Of a stretch of DNA of 64,000 nt, positions 32,377-40,897 are shown one piece after another. Below the pieces are notes generated by a model. That model did not search any database and had not been told where the DNA came from. It worked only from the letters and a program-made list of their open reading frames with translations. Both the position numbers and the translations under genes were made by a program. The stretch spans positions 50,852 to 114,851 of the forward strand of contig NZ_BCYX01000015.1 of the NCBI RefSeq assembly GCF_001598415.1, in the 5' to 3' direction. Position 1 is the stretch's first letter; every line of letters starts with the position of its first letter. The DNA comes from Sphingomonas mali NBRC 15500. Its GTDB lineage: Bacteria; Pseudomonadota; Alphaproteobacteria; Sphingomonadales; Sphingomonadaceae.

Positions 32377-33945
32377 ATGAAGTTGCGCCTCGCTCTCACC
32401 GCCACCTTGCTCGCCGGTTGTTCGATCGGCGCCGCCCCCTCCCCCGCCATGGATGCGGACCTGATCTTGCGCGGCGGCACCGTCTATACCGGCGACGACG
32501 CACCGTTCACCGGCGATATCGCGATCAAGGACGACAAGATCGTCGCGGTCGGGCCAAGCCTGAAGATCGCCGCCGCGCGGACGATCGACGCGACCGGCAT
32601 GATCGTCGCGCCTGGGTTCATCGATCCGCACACCCATGCCGGCCCCTGGCTCGCCTCGAGCGATGCCAAGACGCGGCTGATCCCCGCGTTTCTACTCCAG
32701 GGCGTGACCACCGCGTTCATCGGCAATGACGGTGGCGGCGCTACCAATGTCGCGGCCACGCTGGCGACACCCAAGATCAAGCCGGTCGGGATCAATTTCG
32801 CCACCTATGTCGGCTTCGGCGCGATCCGGGAGCAAGTAATCGGCGGCGCCAACCGCGCGCCGACCCCGGTCGAGCTCGACAAGGAAAAGGCACTGGTCGC
32901 CAAGGGCATGTGCGAAGGCGCGATCGGCTTTTCGACCGGCCTATTCTATGCGCCGCAGAGCTTTTCGAAAACCGACGAAGTGATCGCGCTGTCGCAGGAA
33001 GCGGCCAAGCGCGGCGGCTATTATGACAGTCACATCCGCGACGAATCGAGCTACACGGTCGGCCTCGCCGCCGCGATCGACGAGGCGGTCGAGATCGGCA
33101 AGGCTACCGGCATGCCGATCCATATCAGTCATATCAAGGCGCTGGGGGTCGACGTCCAGGGCATGGCGCCGACGATCATCTCCAAGATCGACGCCGCGCG
33201 CGCCGCCGGGGTCAACATCACCGCCAGCCAATATCCCTGGTCTGCCTCGGGCACGAGCCTGGTCGCGTCGCTGATCCCGCTCTGGGCGCAGGACGGCGGC
33301 ACCGCCGCCCTGATCAAGCGGTTCGACGATCCCAGCCTCACGCAGAAGCTGCGCGAGGGCATCGCCGAGAACATGCGCAAGCGCGGCGGGCCGCATTCGC
33401 TGCTGATCACCGAAGGGCAGTGGCGCGGCAAGCGGCTCGACGAGATCGCGGCGGCGATGAAGACCGATCCGATCTCGGCGGCGATCGCGGCGATCCGCGT
33501 GCACGATGCCGGCGTCGTCTCGTTCAACCAGAGCGAGGCCGATATCGCCGCGTTCATGAAACAACCCTGGGTGATGACCGATAGCGACGCGTCCAGCGGC
33601 CATCCGCGCGTCTGGGGCACGTTCGCGCGCAAATATTCGAAATATGTCGTCGCCGACAAGGTGATCTCGTTGCGCGAGTTCATTGAGCGCAGTTCGTCGA
33701 TTACTGCCAAATGGTTCGGATTGACCGGACGCGGCGAATTGAAGCCCGGCGCATTCGCCGATGTCGTCGTGTTCGATCCCAAGTCTTATGCCGCGCAGGC
33801 GACCTATGAACAGCCGACCCTGCCAGCGACCGGGGTGCGCACTGTCGTCGTCAACGGCAAAGTCGCGGTCGACAACGGCAAGCTCACCGGCACCGCCGCC
33901 GGCCGCGCGCTGCCGCATACGCCCAAGGCAGGAACGTGTTCCTGA
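32377..33945 (+). CDS. N-acyl-D-amino-acid deacylase-like lipoprotein
   Basis: A 522-residue amidohydrolase of the D-aminoacylase/D-glutamate deacylase family. A lipobox (TLLAGCS) predicts a lipoprotein, unusual for a family that is often cytoplasmic. The metal motif is APGFIDPHTHAG near residue 85, HISHIKALG holds further ligands, and the aspartate region is VMTDSDASSGHPR. C-terminal GRGELKPGAFADVVVFDP is the usual composite-domain signature. The start is ATG 32377, which gives the lipobox. It may release D-amino acids from N-acylated peptides outside the cytoplasm. An SDF-type transporter follows. Confidence 0.88.
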   Translation: MKLRLALTATLLAGCSIGAAPSPAMDADLILRGGTVYTGDDAPFTGDIAIKDDKIVAVGPSLKIAAARTIDATGMIVAPGFIDPHTHAGPWLASSDAKTRLIPAFLLQGVTTAFIGNDGGGATNVAATLATPKIKPVGINFATYVGFGAIREQVIGGANRAPTPVELDKEKALVAKGMCEGAIGFSTGLFYAPQSFSKTDEVIALSQEAAKRGGYYDSHIRDESSYTVGLAAAIDEAVEIGKATGMPIHISHIKALGVDVQGMAPTIISKIDAARAAGVNITASQYPWSASGTSLVASLIPLWAQDGGTAALIKRFDDPSLTQKLREGIAENMRKRGGPHSLLITEGQWRGKRLDEIAAAMKTDPISAAIAAIRVHDAGVVSFNQSEADIAAFMKQPWVMTDSDASSGHPRVWGTFARKYSKYVVADKVISLREFIERSSSITAKWFGLTGRGELKPGAFADVVVFDPKSYAAQATYEQPTLPATGVRTVVVNGKVAVDNGKLTGTAAGRALPHTPKAGTCS

Positions 33946-33946
33946 A

Positions 33947-34049
33947 CAGACCCTCACCCTTCCCACCCGGCTGCGCCGGGCGGGCCCCTTCCCTCTCCCG
34001 CATGCGGGAGAGGGAGGGAGGCGCGAAGCGCCGGAAGGTTGAGGGTCTG
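33947..34049. repeat. 103-bp inverted-end repeat, copy 2
   Basis: It is bounded by CAGACCCTC (33947-33955) and GAGGGTCTG (34041-34049), with the same length and inner hairpins as the copy at 19080-19182. Its last base is the first base of the GTG start of the next gene, and its GAGGG supplies the likely ribosome binding site. Confidence 0.85.
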
Positions 34050-35299
34050 TGAGTCCCCTACACCGCTGGTTCGCCATCCCCCTCTGGCAACGTGTGGTCG
34101 GCGCGCTGATCCTGGGCGTGATCTTCGCGCTCGTCTGGCCGGCGGGCGCGCCGTACGTCCAATTCCTCGGCGACCTGTTCGTCCGTGCGATCCGCATGCT
34201 GGTCGCCCCTATCGTATTGGTGACGATCGCCGCCGGCATTACCAGCCTCGCCGACCCCAAGAAGCTCGGCAGCCTCGGTGCGCGCACGATCGGGTTGTTT
34301 GCCGCGACCACCGCGATCGCAGTGTCGGTCGGCATGCTGGTCGCGACCGTGATCCGGCCCGGGGCCGGCGCCCCGCTCGGCACCGCAGCGCCGCATGCCT
34401 TGGGCGCGCCGGTCACGCCTTATGATCAATTGATCGGCATCATCCCGCTCAACATCGTCGATGCACTGGCCAAGGGCGACATGCTCGCGCTGATCTTCGT
34501 CGCGATCCTGTTCGGGGTTGGCACGGTATTGACCGGAGAGGCGGGCAAACCCTTCGCCACTTTCCTCCAGGCGACCTCGGCAGTGCTGCTCAAGGTCGTA
34601 ACGATCGTGATGGAGGCGACTCCGTTCGGCGTCTTCGCGCTGATCGCCAATGCGGTCGCCGCCAACGGCGCGGCGGTATTCGTCCATGTCGGCTGGCTCG
34701 CGCTCGCGGTGGTCGCGGGATCGCTGATCCAGATGCTGGTGGTGCACAGCCTGTTGCTGCGCCTCGTCGCCAAACTGCCGGCGCTGCCGTTCTTCCGCGG
34801 CATCGTCGACGCGCTGGTTGTCGCCTTCTCGACCGCGTCGAGCGGCGCGACGCTGCCGGTCGCAATGCGCGTGTCGGAGGACAATCTCGGTATCAGCCGT
34901 CCGGTCTATTCGACCGTGCTGCCCTTGGGCGCGAGTATCGGCAAGGACGGTACCGCCATGTATGTCGGGCTGCTCAGCCTGTTCGCCCTCCAGGCGTTCG
35001 GCACGCCGCTGACGCCCTCAGTGTATCTGCTCGTCCTGTTGACCGGATCGCTCGCGGCGTTCGGCACCGCGCCGGTCCCGTCCGCCTCGTTGTTCATGCT
35101 CGCTGCCGTGCTGTCGGCGGTCGGCGTCCCGCCCGAACAGACCGCGCTGGTCGTCGGCTTCGTCCTGCCGTTCGACCGCCTGCTCGACATGACCCGCACC
35201 GTCCCCAGCGCCTGCGCCAACCTCGCGGTCGCGACCACGGTCGCGCGCTGGGAAGGCGAGCTCGACGAAGCGATCTATCGCTCGGCCGACGATGAGTGA
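34049..35299 (+). CDS. SDF-family dicarboxylate/amino acid:cation symporter
   Basis: A 416-residue inner membrane transporter of the sodium/dicarboxylate symporter family (GltP/DctA type). Landmarks are the first re-entrant hairpin FSTASSGATLPVAM, the unwound motif PLGASIGKDGTAMY (family NMDGT), the second hairpin VPSASLFMLAAVL, and the substrate-binding DRLLDMTRTVPSACAN. The arginine in DMTR suggests an acidic substrate. Translation appears to start at the GTG at 34049 on the edge of the 103-bp repeat. The upstream D-aminoacylase gene suggests, but does not prove, uptake of a released amino acid. It overlaps the next gene by eight bases. Confidence 0.92.
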   Translation: MSPLHRWFAIPLWQRVVGALILGVIFALVWPAGAPYVQFLGDLFVRAIRMLVAPIVLVTIAAGITSLADPKKLGSLGARTIGLFAATTAIAVSVGMLVATVIRPGAGAPLGTAAPHALGAPVTPYDQLIGIIPLNIVDALAKGDMLALIFVAILFGVGTVLTGEAGKPFATFLQATSAVLLKVVTIVMEATPFGVFALIANAVAANGAAVFVHVGWLALAVVAGSLIQMLVVHSLLLRLVAKLPALPFFRGIVDALVVAFSTASSGATLPVAMRVSEDNLGISRPVYSTVLPLGASIGKDGTAMYVGLLSLFALQAFGTPLTPSVYLLVLLTGSLAAFGTAPVPSASLFMLAAVLSAVGVPPEQTALVVGFVLPFDRLLDMTRTVPSACANLAVATTVARWEGELDEAIYRSADDE

Positions 35300-35720
35300 C
35301 GCCGCGCTGATCGAAGCGAGCCTGATCGCGCTGGACGGCCGAGAGGCCGCGATGCGCGACCTGTTGTTCGACCGCTTCCTCGCCCGCTTCCCCGAACGCC
35401 GCGCGATCTTCATCCATATCGATGCGACCTCGGTCCGGATGACCGACGAGACGCTGCAATGGCTGTACGGCCTTGCCCAGGACCGCAAATGGGTCTGGAG
35501 CCAGGTCGCCGAACTCGTCTTCAACCACCGCAATTACGGCGAGCTGCGCCAGGACGAATATGATGTGTTCGTCGACTTCGCGATCGATGCGCTCCGCGAC
35601 ACGATCGACACCTGGGACGCGGCGACCGAAGGCGCATGGCGGCGGCAGGCCGCGAGCCTCAAAACATTGATCGCGCGAGCGCGCGCGGAATGGGCGGCGT
35701 CGCCGCTCGCTTTTTCCTGA
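35292..35720 (+). CDS. Globin-like small protein
   Basis: A 142-residue, all-helical cytoplasmic protein. FLARFPERRAIFIHI resembles the globin B-C-CD region with its proline and phenylalanine. VAELVFNHRNYGELRQDEYDVF resembles the F helix with a proximal histidine (H79), and ALRDTIDTWDAATEGAWRR resembles helix G of single-domain globins (LG..W....AW). The distal site is not clear. The gene overlaps the transporter gene by eight bases and so depends on its translation. The globin call is based on pattern only. Confidence 0.6.
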   Translation: MSDAALIEASLIALDGREAAMRDLLFDRFLARFPERRAIFIHIDATSVRMTDETLQWLYGLAQDRKWVWSQVAELVFNHRNYGELRQDEYDVFVDFAIDALRDTIDTWDAATEGAWRRQAASLKTLIARARAEWAASPLAFS

Positions 35721-35736
35721 TCGGGGGACGCAATAG

Positions 35737-37176
35737 ATGACCAAACAGGCTCTGGCGCTTGTCGCCGCGCTCGCCGTCGCGGTTCCCGCCGCGGCGCAGA
35801 ACAAGGACCTGACCGCGCGGGTCGAGGCGGCGCTTGCACAGGCAGGCCCAGGCACGCGGTTCGGCATCGTCGTGGTCGACGACCAGGGCAGGGATGTCGT
35901 CGCGATCAATCCCGATGCGCGCTTCATCCCGGCATCGAACACCAAGATGTTCACCACCGCCACCGCGCTCGACACGATGGGCGACCTGACCCAACCCGAT
36001 ACGACCGGCGGTGCCGCGGTGCGGCTCGACGGACGCGACGTCGTGCTGATCGGCAATGGCGACGCGCGGCTGTCGGGCGCCGACGATTGCACGGTCGATT
36101 GCCTGACGACGCTGGCCGACGCCGTGGCGAAGAGAACCCACGTCGTCGGTGATGTGATCGGCGACGACACTCTCCTGCCCGATGAGCGCTGGGGCCCGGG
36201 GATGAGCTGGAACAACATCCCGACGCGATCGGGCACCGGCACCTCGGCGCTGACGATGGACGACAATGAATTGCCGGTGACCGTCACGCCCGGCGCGGTC
36301 GGTGCGGTGCCCAAGGTCGAGCTGCCCGCTTATTACACCGTCGACAACCGGCTCATGACCGTCGCGGGCAGCAAGAGCGCCGTCGAGTTCGACCGCGCGC
36401 CCAATGGCTATGAGCTCCGCCTGAGCGGGACGATCGGCGCCGACGCCAAGCCCGACAAATTGCGTGTCGGGATCGACGATCCGGCCCGCTACGCCGCGTG
36501 GCGCTTCGCCCAATTGTTGAAGGCACGCGGTGTCCGCGTCACCGGCAAGGTAGACGTCCGCCACCGCCCGCTGATGCCGAGCGACGATCCCGCGATCCGC
36601 GGCAACGCCCCGCCCGCTCGGCCGCCATTGCCTCCCGTGCTCGCCAAGCTGACCCCGCCACCATTGCTCGACGACATGCATCTGACGATGAAGGTCAGCC
36701 AGAACCTCCATGCCGAATTGTTCCTGCGCCGCTCGTCGCTGGTCGCGGGTAGCGGGTCGATCGCCGACGGCCAGGTCGCGGTCCGCGCGATGCTGGCCAA
36801 GGCGGGCGTGCCGCGCGCGGCGTTCGACTTCTCGGACGGGTCGGGCATGTCGAGCTATAATCGCGTCGCGCCGCGCGGCGCGGTGATCATGCTGCGCTGG
36901 ATCGCGACGCAACCCTGGGGCGCGGCGTGGCGCGAGACGCTGCCGGTCGGCGGAGTCGACGGCACGCTGGCCAAGCGCTTCGGCGGCACTTTGCTCGACC
37001 ACAAATTGTTCGCCAAGACCGGCACGCTCAACGCGAGCGCCGCCTTGTCGGGCTATATGATCGCCAAGAGCGGCCGCACGCTAACCTTCTCGACCTATGC
37101 CAACGACATCCCGCCGGGCGTCGAGGCGACCAAGGCGGTGGATGCCGCGCTGGAGCTCATCGCGGCGGAGAATTGA
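35737..37176 (+). CDS. dacB: D-alanyl-D-alanine carboxypeptidase/endopeptidase (PBP4 type)
   Basis: A 479-residue class C penicillin-binding protein. It has a signal peptide (VAALAVAVPAAA), the SxxK motif SNTK (S67, K70), the SxN motif in DFSDGSGMSSYNR, and the KTG motif in FAKTGTLN. The large insert between SxxK and SxN is typical of PBP4/DacB. It trims peptidoglycan peptides and cuts cross-links in the periplasm. The gene follows the globin-like gene after 16 bases. Confidence 0.93.
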   Translation: MTKQALALVAALAVAVPAAAQNKDLTARVEAALAQAGPGTRFGIVVVDDQGRDVVAINPDARFIPASNTKMFTTATALDTMGDLTQPDTTGGAAVRLDGRDVVLIGNGDARLSGADDCTVDCLTTLADAVAKRTHVVGDVIGDDTLLPDERWGPGMSWNNIPTRSGTGTSALTMDDNELPVTVTPGAVGAVPKVELPAYYTVDNRLMTVAGSKSAVEFDRAPNGYELRLSGTIGADAKPDKLRVGIDDPARYAAWRFAQLLKARGVRVTGKVDVRHRPLMPSDDPAIRGNAPPARPPLPPVLAKLTPPPLLDDMHLTMKVSQNLHAELFLRRSSLVAGSGSIADGQVAVRAMLAKAGVPRAAFDFSDGSGMSSYNRVAPRGAVIMLRWIATQPWGAAWRETLPVGGVDGTLAKRFGGTLLDHKLFAKTGTLNASAALSGYMIAKSGRTLTFSTYANDIPPGVEATKAVDAALELIAAEN

Positions 37177-37270
37177 GCCGCCAGCGCGGGTTGCTGCGCA
37201 GGTAGGATGCGATTGATCCGGCGGCTTGACCAACCCCCGCGCACCGTCGCCGAAAAAATTTGCGCACCCA

Positions 37271-37297
37271 TGTCGATTTCCGACAAACTCGTTCGTC
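37271..37297 (+). promoter_or_regulatory. ECF42-type promoter for the DGPF gene
   Basis: TGTCGA (37271-37276) and CGTC (37294-37297) with a 17-base spacer match the promoter pattern I recall for ECF42 sigma factors (TGTCGA in the -35, CGA/TC in the -10). It lies 49 bases before the DGPF gene start, in the same module as an ECF42-like factor. This suggests autocontrol of the module. Confidence 0.55.
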
Positions 37298-37345
37298 GTC
37301 CCGATGAGACGCCAATTGGGGCCGGCTCGAGCAAGGAGACAGACG

Positions 37346-37780
37346 ATGCGTGTTATGGTGTTGGTGAAGGCCACCGAGGAAAGCGAAGCGGGCATGGCGC
37401 CCACGCCGGAGATGCTGGAAGCGTTCGCGGCGATGGACCGGTTCACCGAGGAATTGGTCGAAGCTGGCGTGTTCATCGCCGCTGCCGGGCTCAAGCCCAG
37501 TTCCGAGTCCAAGCGCATCGCTTTCGAGGGCGCCAGCCGCACGGTCATCGATGGGCCCTTCGCCGAGGCGCGCGAGCTCGTCGCCGGCTTCTCGATCTGG
37601 GAAGTCCGGGACATGGATGAGGCCATCGCCTGGGCCAAGCGCTGCCCCAATTGCATGCCGGGCCGCAGCGAGATCGAGATCCGCCCGTTCTTCGAGGCGG
37701 CGGACCTGGCCGACTATGTGACCCCCCAGGAACTCGCGAACCCCCGCGGCGGCGAGCGCGGCAAGCTTGGCGTCGCCTGA
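37346..37780 (+). CDS. YCII-related DGPF-domain protein
   Basis: A 144-residue protein of the YCII/DGPF family: MRVMVLVKATEESEAG at the start, then GLKPSSESKR, then the name-giving IDGPFAEARELVAGFSIWEV. These small proteins are consistent genomic partners of ECF42 sigma factors, and one such factor lies 0.8 kb downstream. The biochemical role is unknown. AAGGAG lies eight bases before the ATG. The C-terminal tail (TPQELANPRGGER) is slightly extended. Confidence 0.9.
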   Translation: MRVMVLVKATEESEAGMAPTPEMLEAFAAMDRFTEELVEAGVFIAAAGLKPSSESKRIAFEGASRTVIDGPFAEARELVAGFSIWEVRDMDEAIAWAKRCPNCMPGRSEIEIRPFFEAADLADYVTPQELANPRGGERGKLGVA

Positions 37781-37882
37781 TCCCGTCGGCTGGGGCGGCA
37801 AGGCCTCTCCAGCCGGCTTCACCTTTATTGGCGCGCCGATAGTCATTGCTTCGACGCGCCTGGCCAACATCGGAGTTGGACG

Positions 37883-38530
37883 ATGACCATCACCATCACC
37901 GCGTTCGAACGGTCGCCCGACGGCGGCAAAGGGCTGGCACGCGACACGCGCGTTCGCTGGGCGCTCGAAGAAGCGGGACTGCCGTACGAGGTTCGCCTCG
38001 TTTCCTTTACCGGGATGAAGGAACCGGCGCACCTGGCCGTCCATCCGTTCGGCCAGATACCCACCTATGAGGAAGGCGATCTCGCCTTGTTCGAGACGGG
38101 CGCGATCGTCTTCCACATCGCGGAACGACATCCGGCCCTGTTGCCGACGGAGCCCGATGCCCGGGCGCGTGCGATCACCTGGATGTTCGCCGCGCTCAGC
38201 AGCGTCGAGCCACCGGTCCTCGACCTCCAGACGGCCAAATTCGCGGAAGGCGACAAGTCCTGGGCGCAGGAACGGATGCCACTGGTCTTCGACCGTATCC
38301 GCGCTCGGCTAAGCCAGCTTGCCGATCGTCTGGGCGACGCCGAGTGGCTCGATGGCAAGTTCAGCGCGGGCGACCTGCTGATGGTGTCGGTCCTGCTCCG
38401 GCTGAGAATGTCGGGTATTCTCGACGAGTTTCCGACCCTGGCCGCCTATGTCGCGCGCGGCGAGGCGCGGCCCGCCTATCAACGGGCATTCGCCGCGCAA
38501 TTGGCGGTCAACGCGCCGGCGACCAGCTAG
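37883..38530 (+). CDS. Glutathione S-transferase family protein
   Basis: A 215-residue GST. The N-terminal thioredoxin fold has TRVRWALEEAGLPYEVRLV and the glutathione-binding FGQIPTYEEGDLALFETGAIV (core QIPTY and ETGAI). The C-terminal helical domain has DAEWLDGKFSAGDLLMVSVL with the N-capping-box pattern (SAGDLL). It lies between the DGPF gene and the ECF42-like sigma factor and is probably part of that regulon. The substrate is unknown. Confidence 0.9.
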   Translation: MTITITAFERSPDGGKGLARDTRVRWALEEAGLPYEVRLVSFTGMKEPAHLAVHPFGQIPTYEEGDLALFETGAIVFHIAERHPALLPTEPDARARAITWMFAALSSVEPPVLDLQTAKFAEGDKSWAQERMPLVFDRIRARLSQLADRLGDAEWLDGKFSAGDLLMVSVLLRLRMSGILDEFPTLAAYVARGEARPAYQRAFAAQLAVNAPATS

Positions 38531-38572
38531 GGCCGCTTGCGTCGCCGCTGTCCGTGACGGACAAGCGGCGGC

Positions 38573-39856
38573 GTGACGGCAAGCGAGACGGACAGCAACG
38601 GCGAAACCCATCGGGCGATCGAGGCGACCTTTCGCATCGAACGCGCCAGGCTCATCGCCGGCCTGGCGCGGATGGTGCGTGATATCGACCGTGCCGAGGA
38701 GCTGGCGCAGGAAGCACTGATCGTCGCGTTGTCCGACTGGCCGCGGACCGGCGTCCCGGCCAATCCAGGCGCCTGGCTGATGGCCGTCGCCAAGCGACGC
38801 GCGATCGACGCCATCCGGCACGACCGGATGCGCGACCGCAAGCACGAGGAGATCGCCCGGACGCTCGACAAGGAAGCCGGGGACGCGACCGCGGCGATCG
38901 ACGCCGCGCTGGACGACGATCTCGGCGACGAACTGCTCGGGCTAATCTTCACCGCCTGTCATCCGATGCTGTCGCCCGATGCCCGCGCGGCGCTCACCCT
39001 GCGCGTGGTCGGCGGGCTCACGACCGACGAGATCGCTCGCGCCTTCCTGTCCAGCGAAGCGACGATCGCGCAGCGTATCGTCCGCGCGAAGAAGGCGATC
39101 GCCCAGGCCGGTCTGGCCTTCGAGGTGCCGCGCGGCGGCGAGCGGGCGGCGCGTTTGCCCGCGGTGCTCGAGGTCATCTACCTTATCTTCAACGAGGGCT
39201 ATGCGGCGACGGCGGGCGACGATCTGGTCCGGCCGGCGTTGACGCAGGAAGCACAGCGGCTCGGGCGCATCCTGGCGGGGCTGATGCCCGACGAGCCGGA
39301 AGCGCTCGGTCTGCTGGCGCTGATGGAGATCCAGGCATCGCGGCTGGGCGCGCGGACCGGGCCGGACGGCGCCTTCGTGCCCCTCACCGAGCAGGATCGC
39401 TCGCGCTGGGATCAGTTGCTGATCCTCCGCGGGCTCGATGCGCTGGCCCGCGCCGATGCGCTCGGCGGCCAGGGGCCTTATGTGTTGCAAGCCGCGCTCG
39501 CCGCTTGCCACGCCCGAGCGCGCCGTGCCACCGATACCGACTGGGCTCGGATTGCCGCGCTTTACGATCGGCTGCGCACCGTGACGCCCTCGCCGGTGGT
39601 CGATCTCAACCGCGCGATCGCGCACAGCATGGCGTTCGGGCCGGACGCGGGTCTCAGGCTGATCGACGAAATTCCCGGTGCCGACGCCTTGCGCCATTAC
39701 GCGCCATTCCCCGCGGCAAGAGGCGACTTCCTGTTCCGGGCAGGCCGGCTGGCCGAGGCGCGTACGGCATTCGAGGCCGCCGCCGCGCTTACCCGCAACG
39801 TGCGCGAGCGGGCGTTTCTCCTCGCGCGGGCGGATGCTTGCGGCGAGACAGGCTAA
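38573..39856 (+). CDS. ECF42-group RNA polymerase sigma factor
   Basis: A 427-residue ECF sigma factor with a long C-terminal extension. Region 2 is seen in IAGLARMVRDIDRAEELAQEALIVAL (core DRAEELAQEA) and AWLMAVAKRRAIDAIR. Region 4 is seen in ARAALTLRVVGGLTTDEIARAFL and TIAQRIVRAKKAI. The remaining ~230 residues form a helical extension (VLEVIYLIFNEGY, VDLNRAIAHSMAFGPDAGL) that controls activity in ECF42 members. No anti-sigma factor is adjacent. The start is GTG 38573; no good ribosome binding site is seen. It forms a module with the DGPF and GST genes. Confidence 0.9.
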   Translation: MTASETDSNGETHRAIEATFRIERARLIAGLARMVRDIDRAEELAQEALIVALSDWPRTGVPANPGAWLMAVAKRRAIDAIRHDRMRDRKHEEIARTLDKEAGDATAAIDAALDDDLGDELLGLIFTACHPMLSPDARAALTLRVVGGLTTDEIARAFLSSEATIAQRIVRAKKAIAQAGLAFEVPRGGERAARLPAVLEVIYLIFNEGYAATAGDDLVRPALTQEAQRLGRILAGLMPDEPEALGLLALMEIQASRLGARTGPDGAFVPLTEQDRSRWDQLLILRGLDALARADALGGQGPYVLQAALAACHARARRATDTDWARIAALYDRLRTVTPSPVVDLNRAIAHSMAFGPDAGLRLIDEIPGADALRHYAPFPAARGDFLFRAGRLAEARTAFEAAAALTRNVRERAFLLARADACGETG

Positions 39857-39877
39857 AGCCGGTTGGCTTGACCCACG

Positions 39878-40897
39878 TTAGGCGCGGCGCTGCGCATCAC
39901 AAGCCGCGATCACCGCATCGCCGGTCGCGGGCCGGATCTCGAAGATGCTCTTCCCGGCCTCGCTATGCCGCGACGGATGGACGCGGTTGGTGAGCAAGGT
40001 CCAGGCGATCCCGCGATCGAAATCGACCCACAGGCCGGTGCCGGTGAAGCCGGTATGGCCGATCGTCTCGCCCGAGCAGGCCGCCCCGCCCGACCAGCCG
40101 TCGAAGCGCCGTTCCCAGCCGCACGTGCGATGTTCGTAGAAGGGCGTGCGGATCGCCTCGATCATTGCCGGCGACGCGCCGCTGCCGTCGAGCAGCCCCA
40201 GGGCGAAATCGAGCACCCCGGCAACGGTTCCGAACAGCCCGGCATGGCCGGTCTCTCCGCCCATCGCGAAACAATTCTCGTCATGCACTTCGCCCTTCAA
40301 CACGCGCCCGCGCCATTGGCAGAGTTCGGTCGCGACGGCAGGCCCCGGCGGCGGGCCGTAGCTCAGGCCTTGGCCCAGCGGCCAGGCCGAGAGCGGCTGT
40401 CCGGTGATCCGCTCGATCGCGATCCCCAGCAGGATGAAGTTGATGTCCGAATAGACCGGCGGGCCGTGCCGCCATTCGCGTTGCAGCACGAACGCGCGCA
40501 GCCGCGCCGGGTCGCCGTCATAGGTGTAGATCGGCTCGACCGCGGGGAGGAAGCTGCGATGCGCCAGGCAGTCGCGGAAGGTCAGCTTACGCTCGGCGGC
40601 GTTAGCGACGTCGTACTGACGCAGATCTGGGATCGCGTCGGTCAGCGGCCGGTCGAGATCAAGCCTGCCTTGATCGGCCAGCCGCAGGATCATCGTCGTG
40701 GTCGCGATGACCTTCGACACCGAAGCGAGGTCGAACCAATGGTCGAGCGTCAACGCCTCCGGCTCCGGCAGCAATGCGGCCATCCCGGTATGCGTCACCC
40801 AGCGCCGCCCGTCGGCCGCGACCACGCCCAGGGTCGCGCCGGGAATCCCGCCCGCGGCGACCGCGGCGGCAGCCGGGGCGAAGGCCTGTTCGATCAT
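39878..40897 (-). CDS. Serine hydrolase of the beta-lactamase family, AmpG-linked
   Basis: A 339-residue class C beta-lactamase-fold enzyme. The SxxK motif is SVSK (S59, K62), the YxN motif is YSDIN, and HTGFTGTG stands in for KTG. There is no signal peptide, so it is probably cytoplasmic. Its start overlaps the AmpG-like gene by four bases (ATGA), so the permease and hydrolase are made together. This suggests that it processes what the permease imports, for example a muropeptide or a modified peptide. The true substrate is unknown. Confidence 0.87.
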   Translation of the reverse strand: MIEQAFAPAAAAVAAGGIPGATLGVVAADGRRWVTHTGMAALLPEPEALTLDHWFDLASVSKVIATTTMILRLADQGRLDLDRPLTDAIPDLRQYDVANAAERKLTFRDCLAHRSFLPAVEPIYTYDGDPARLRAFVLQREWRHGPPVYSDINFILLGIAIERITGQPLSAWPLGQGLSYGPPPGPAVATELCQWRGRVLKGEVHDENCFAMGGETGHAGLFGTVAGVLDFALGLLDGSGASPAMIEAIRTPFYEHRTCGWERRFDGWSGGAACSGETIGHTGFTGTGLWVDFDRGIAWTLLTNRVHPSRHSEAGKSIFEIRPATGDAVIAACDAQRRA

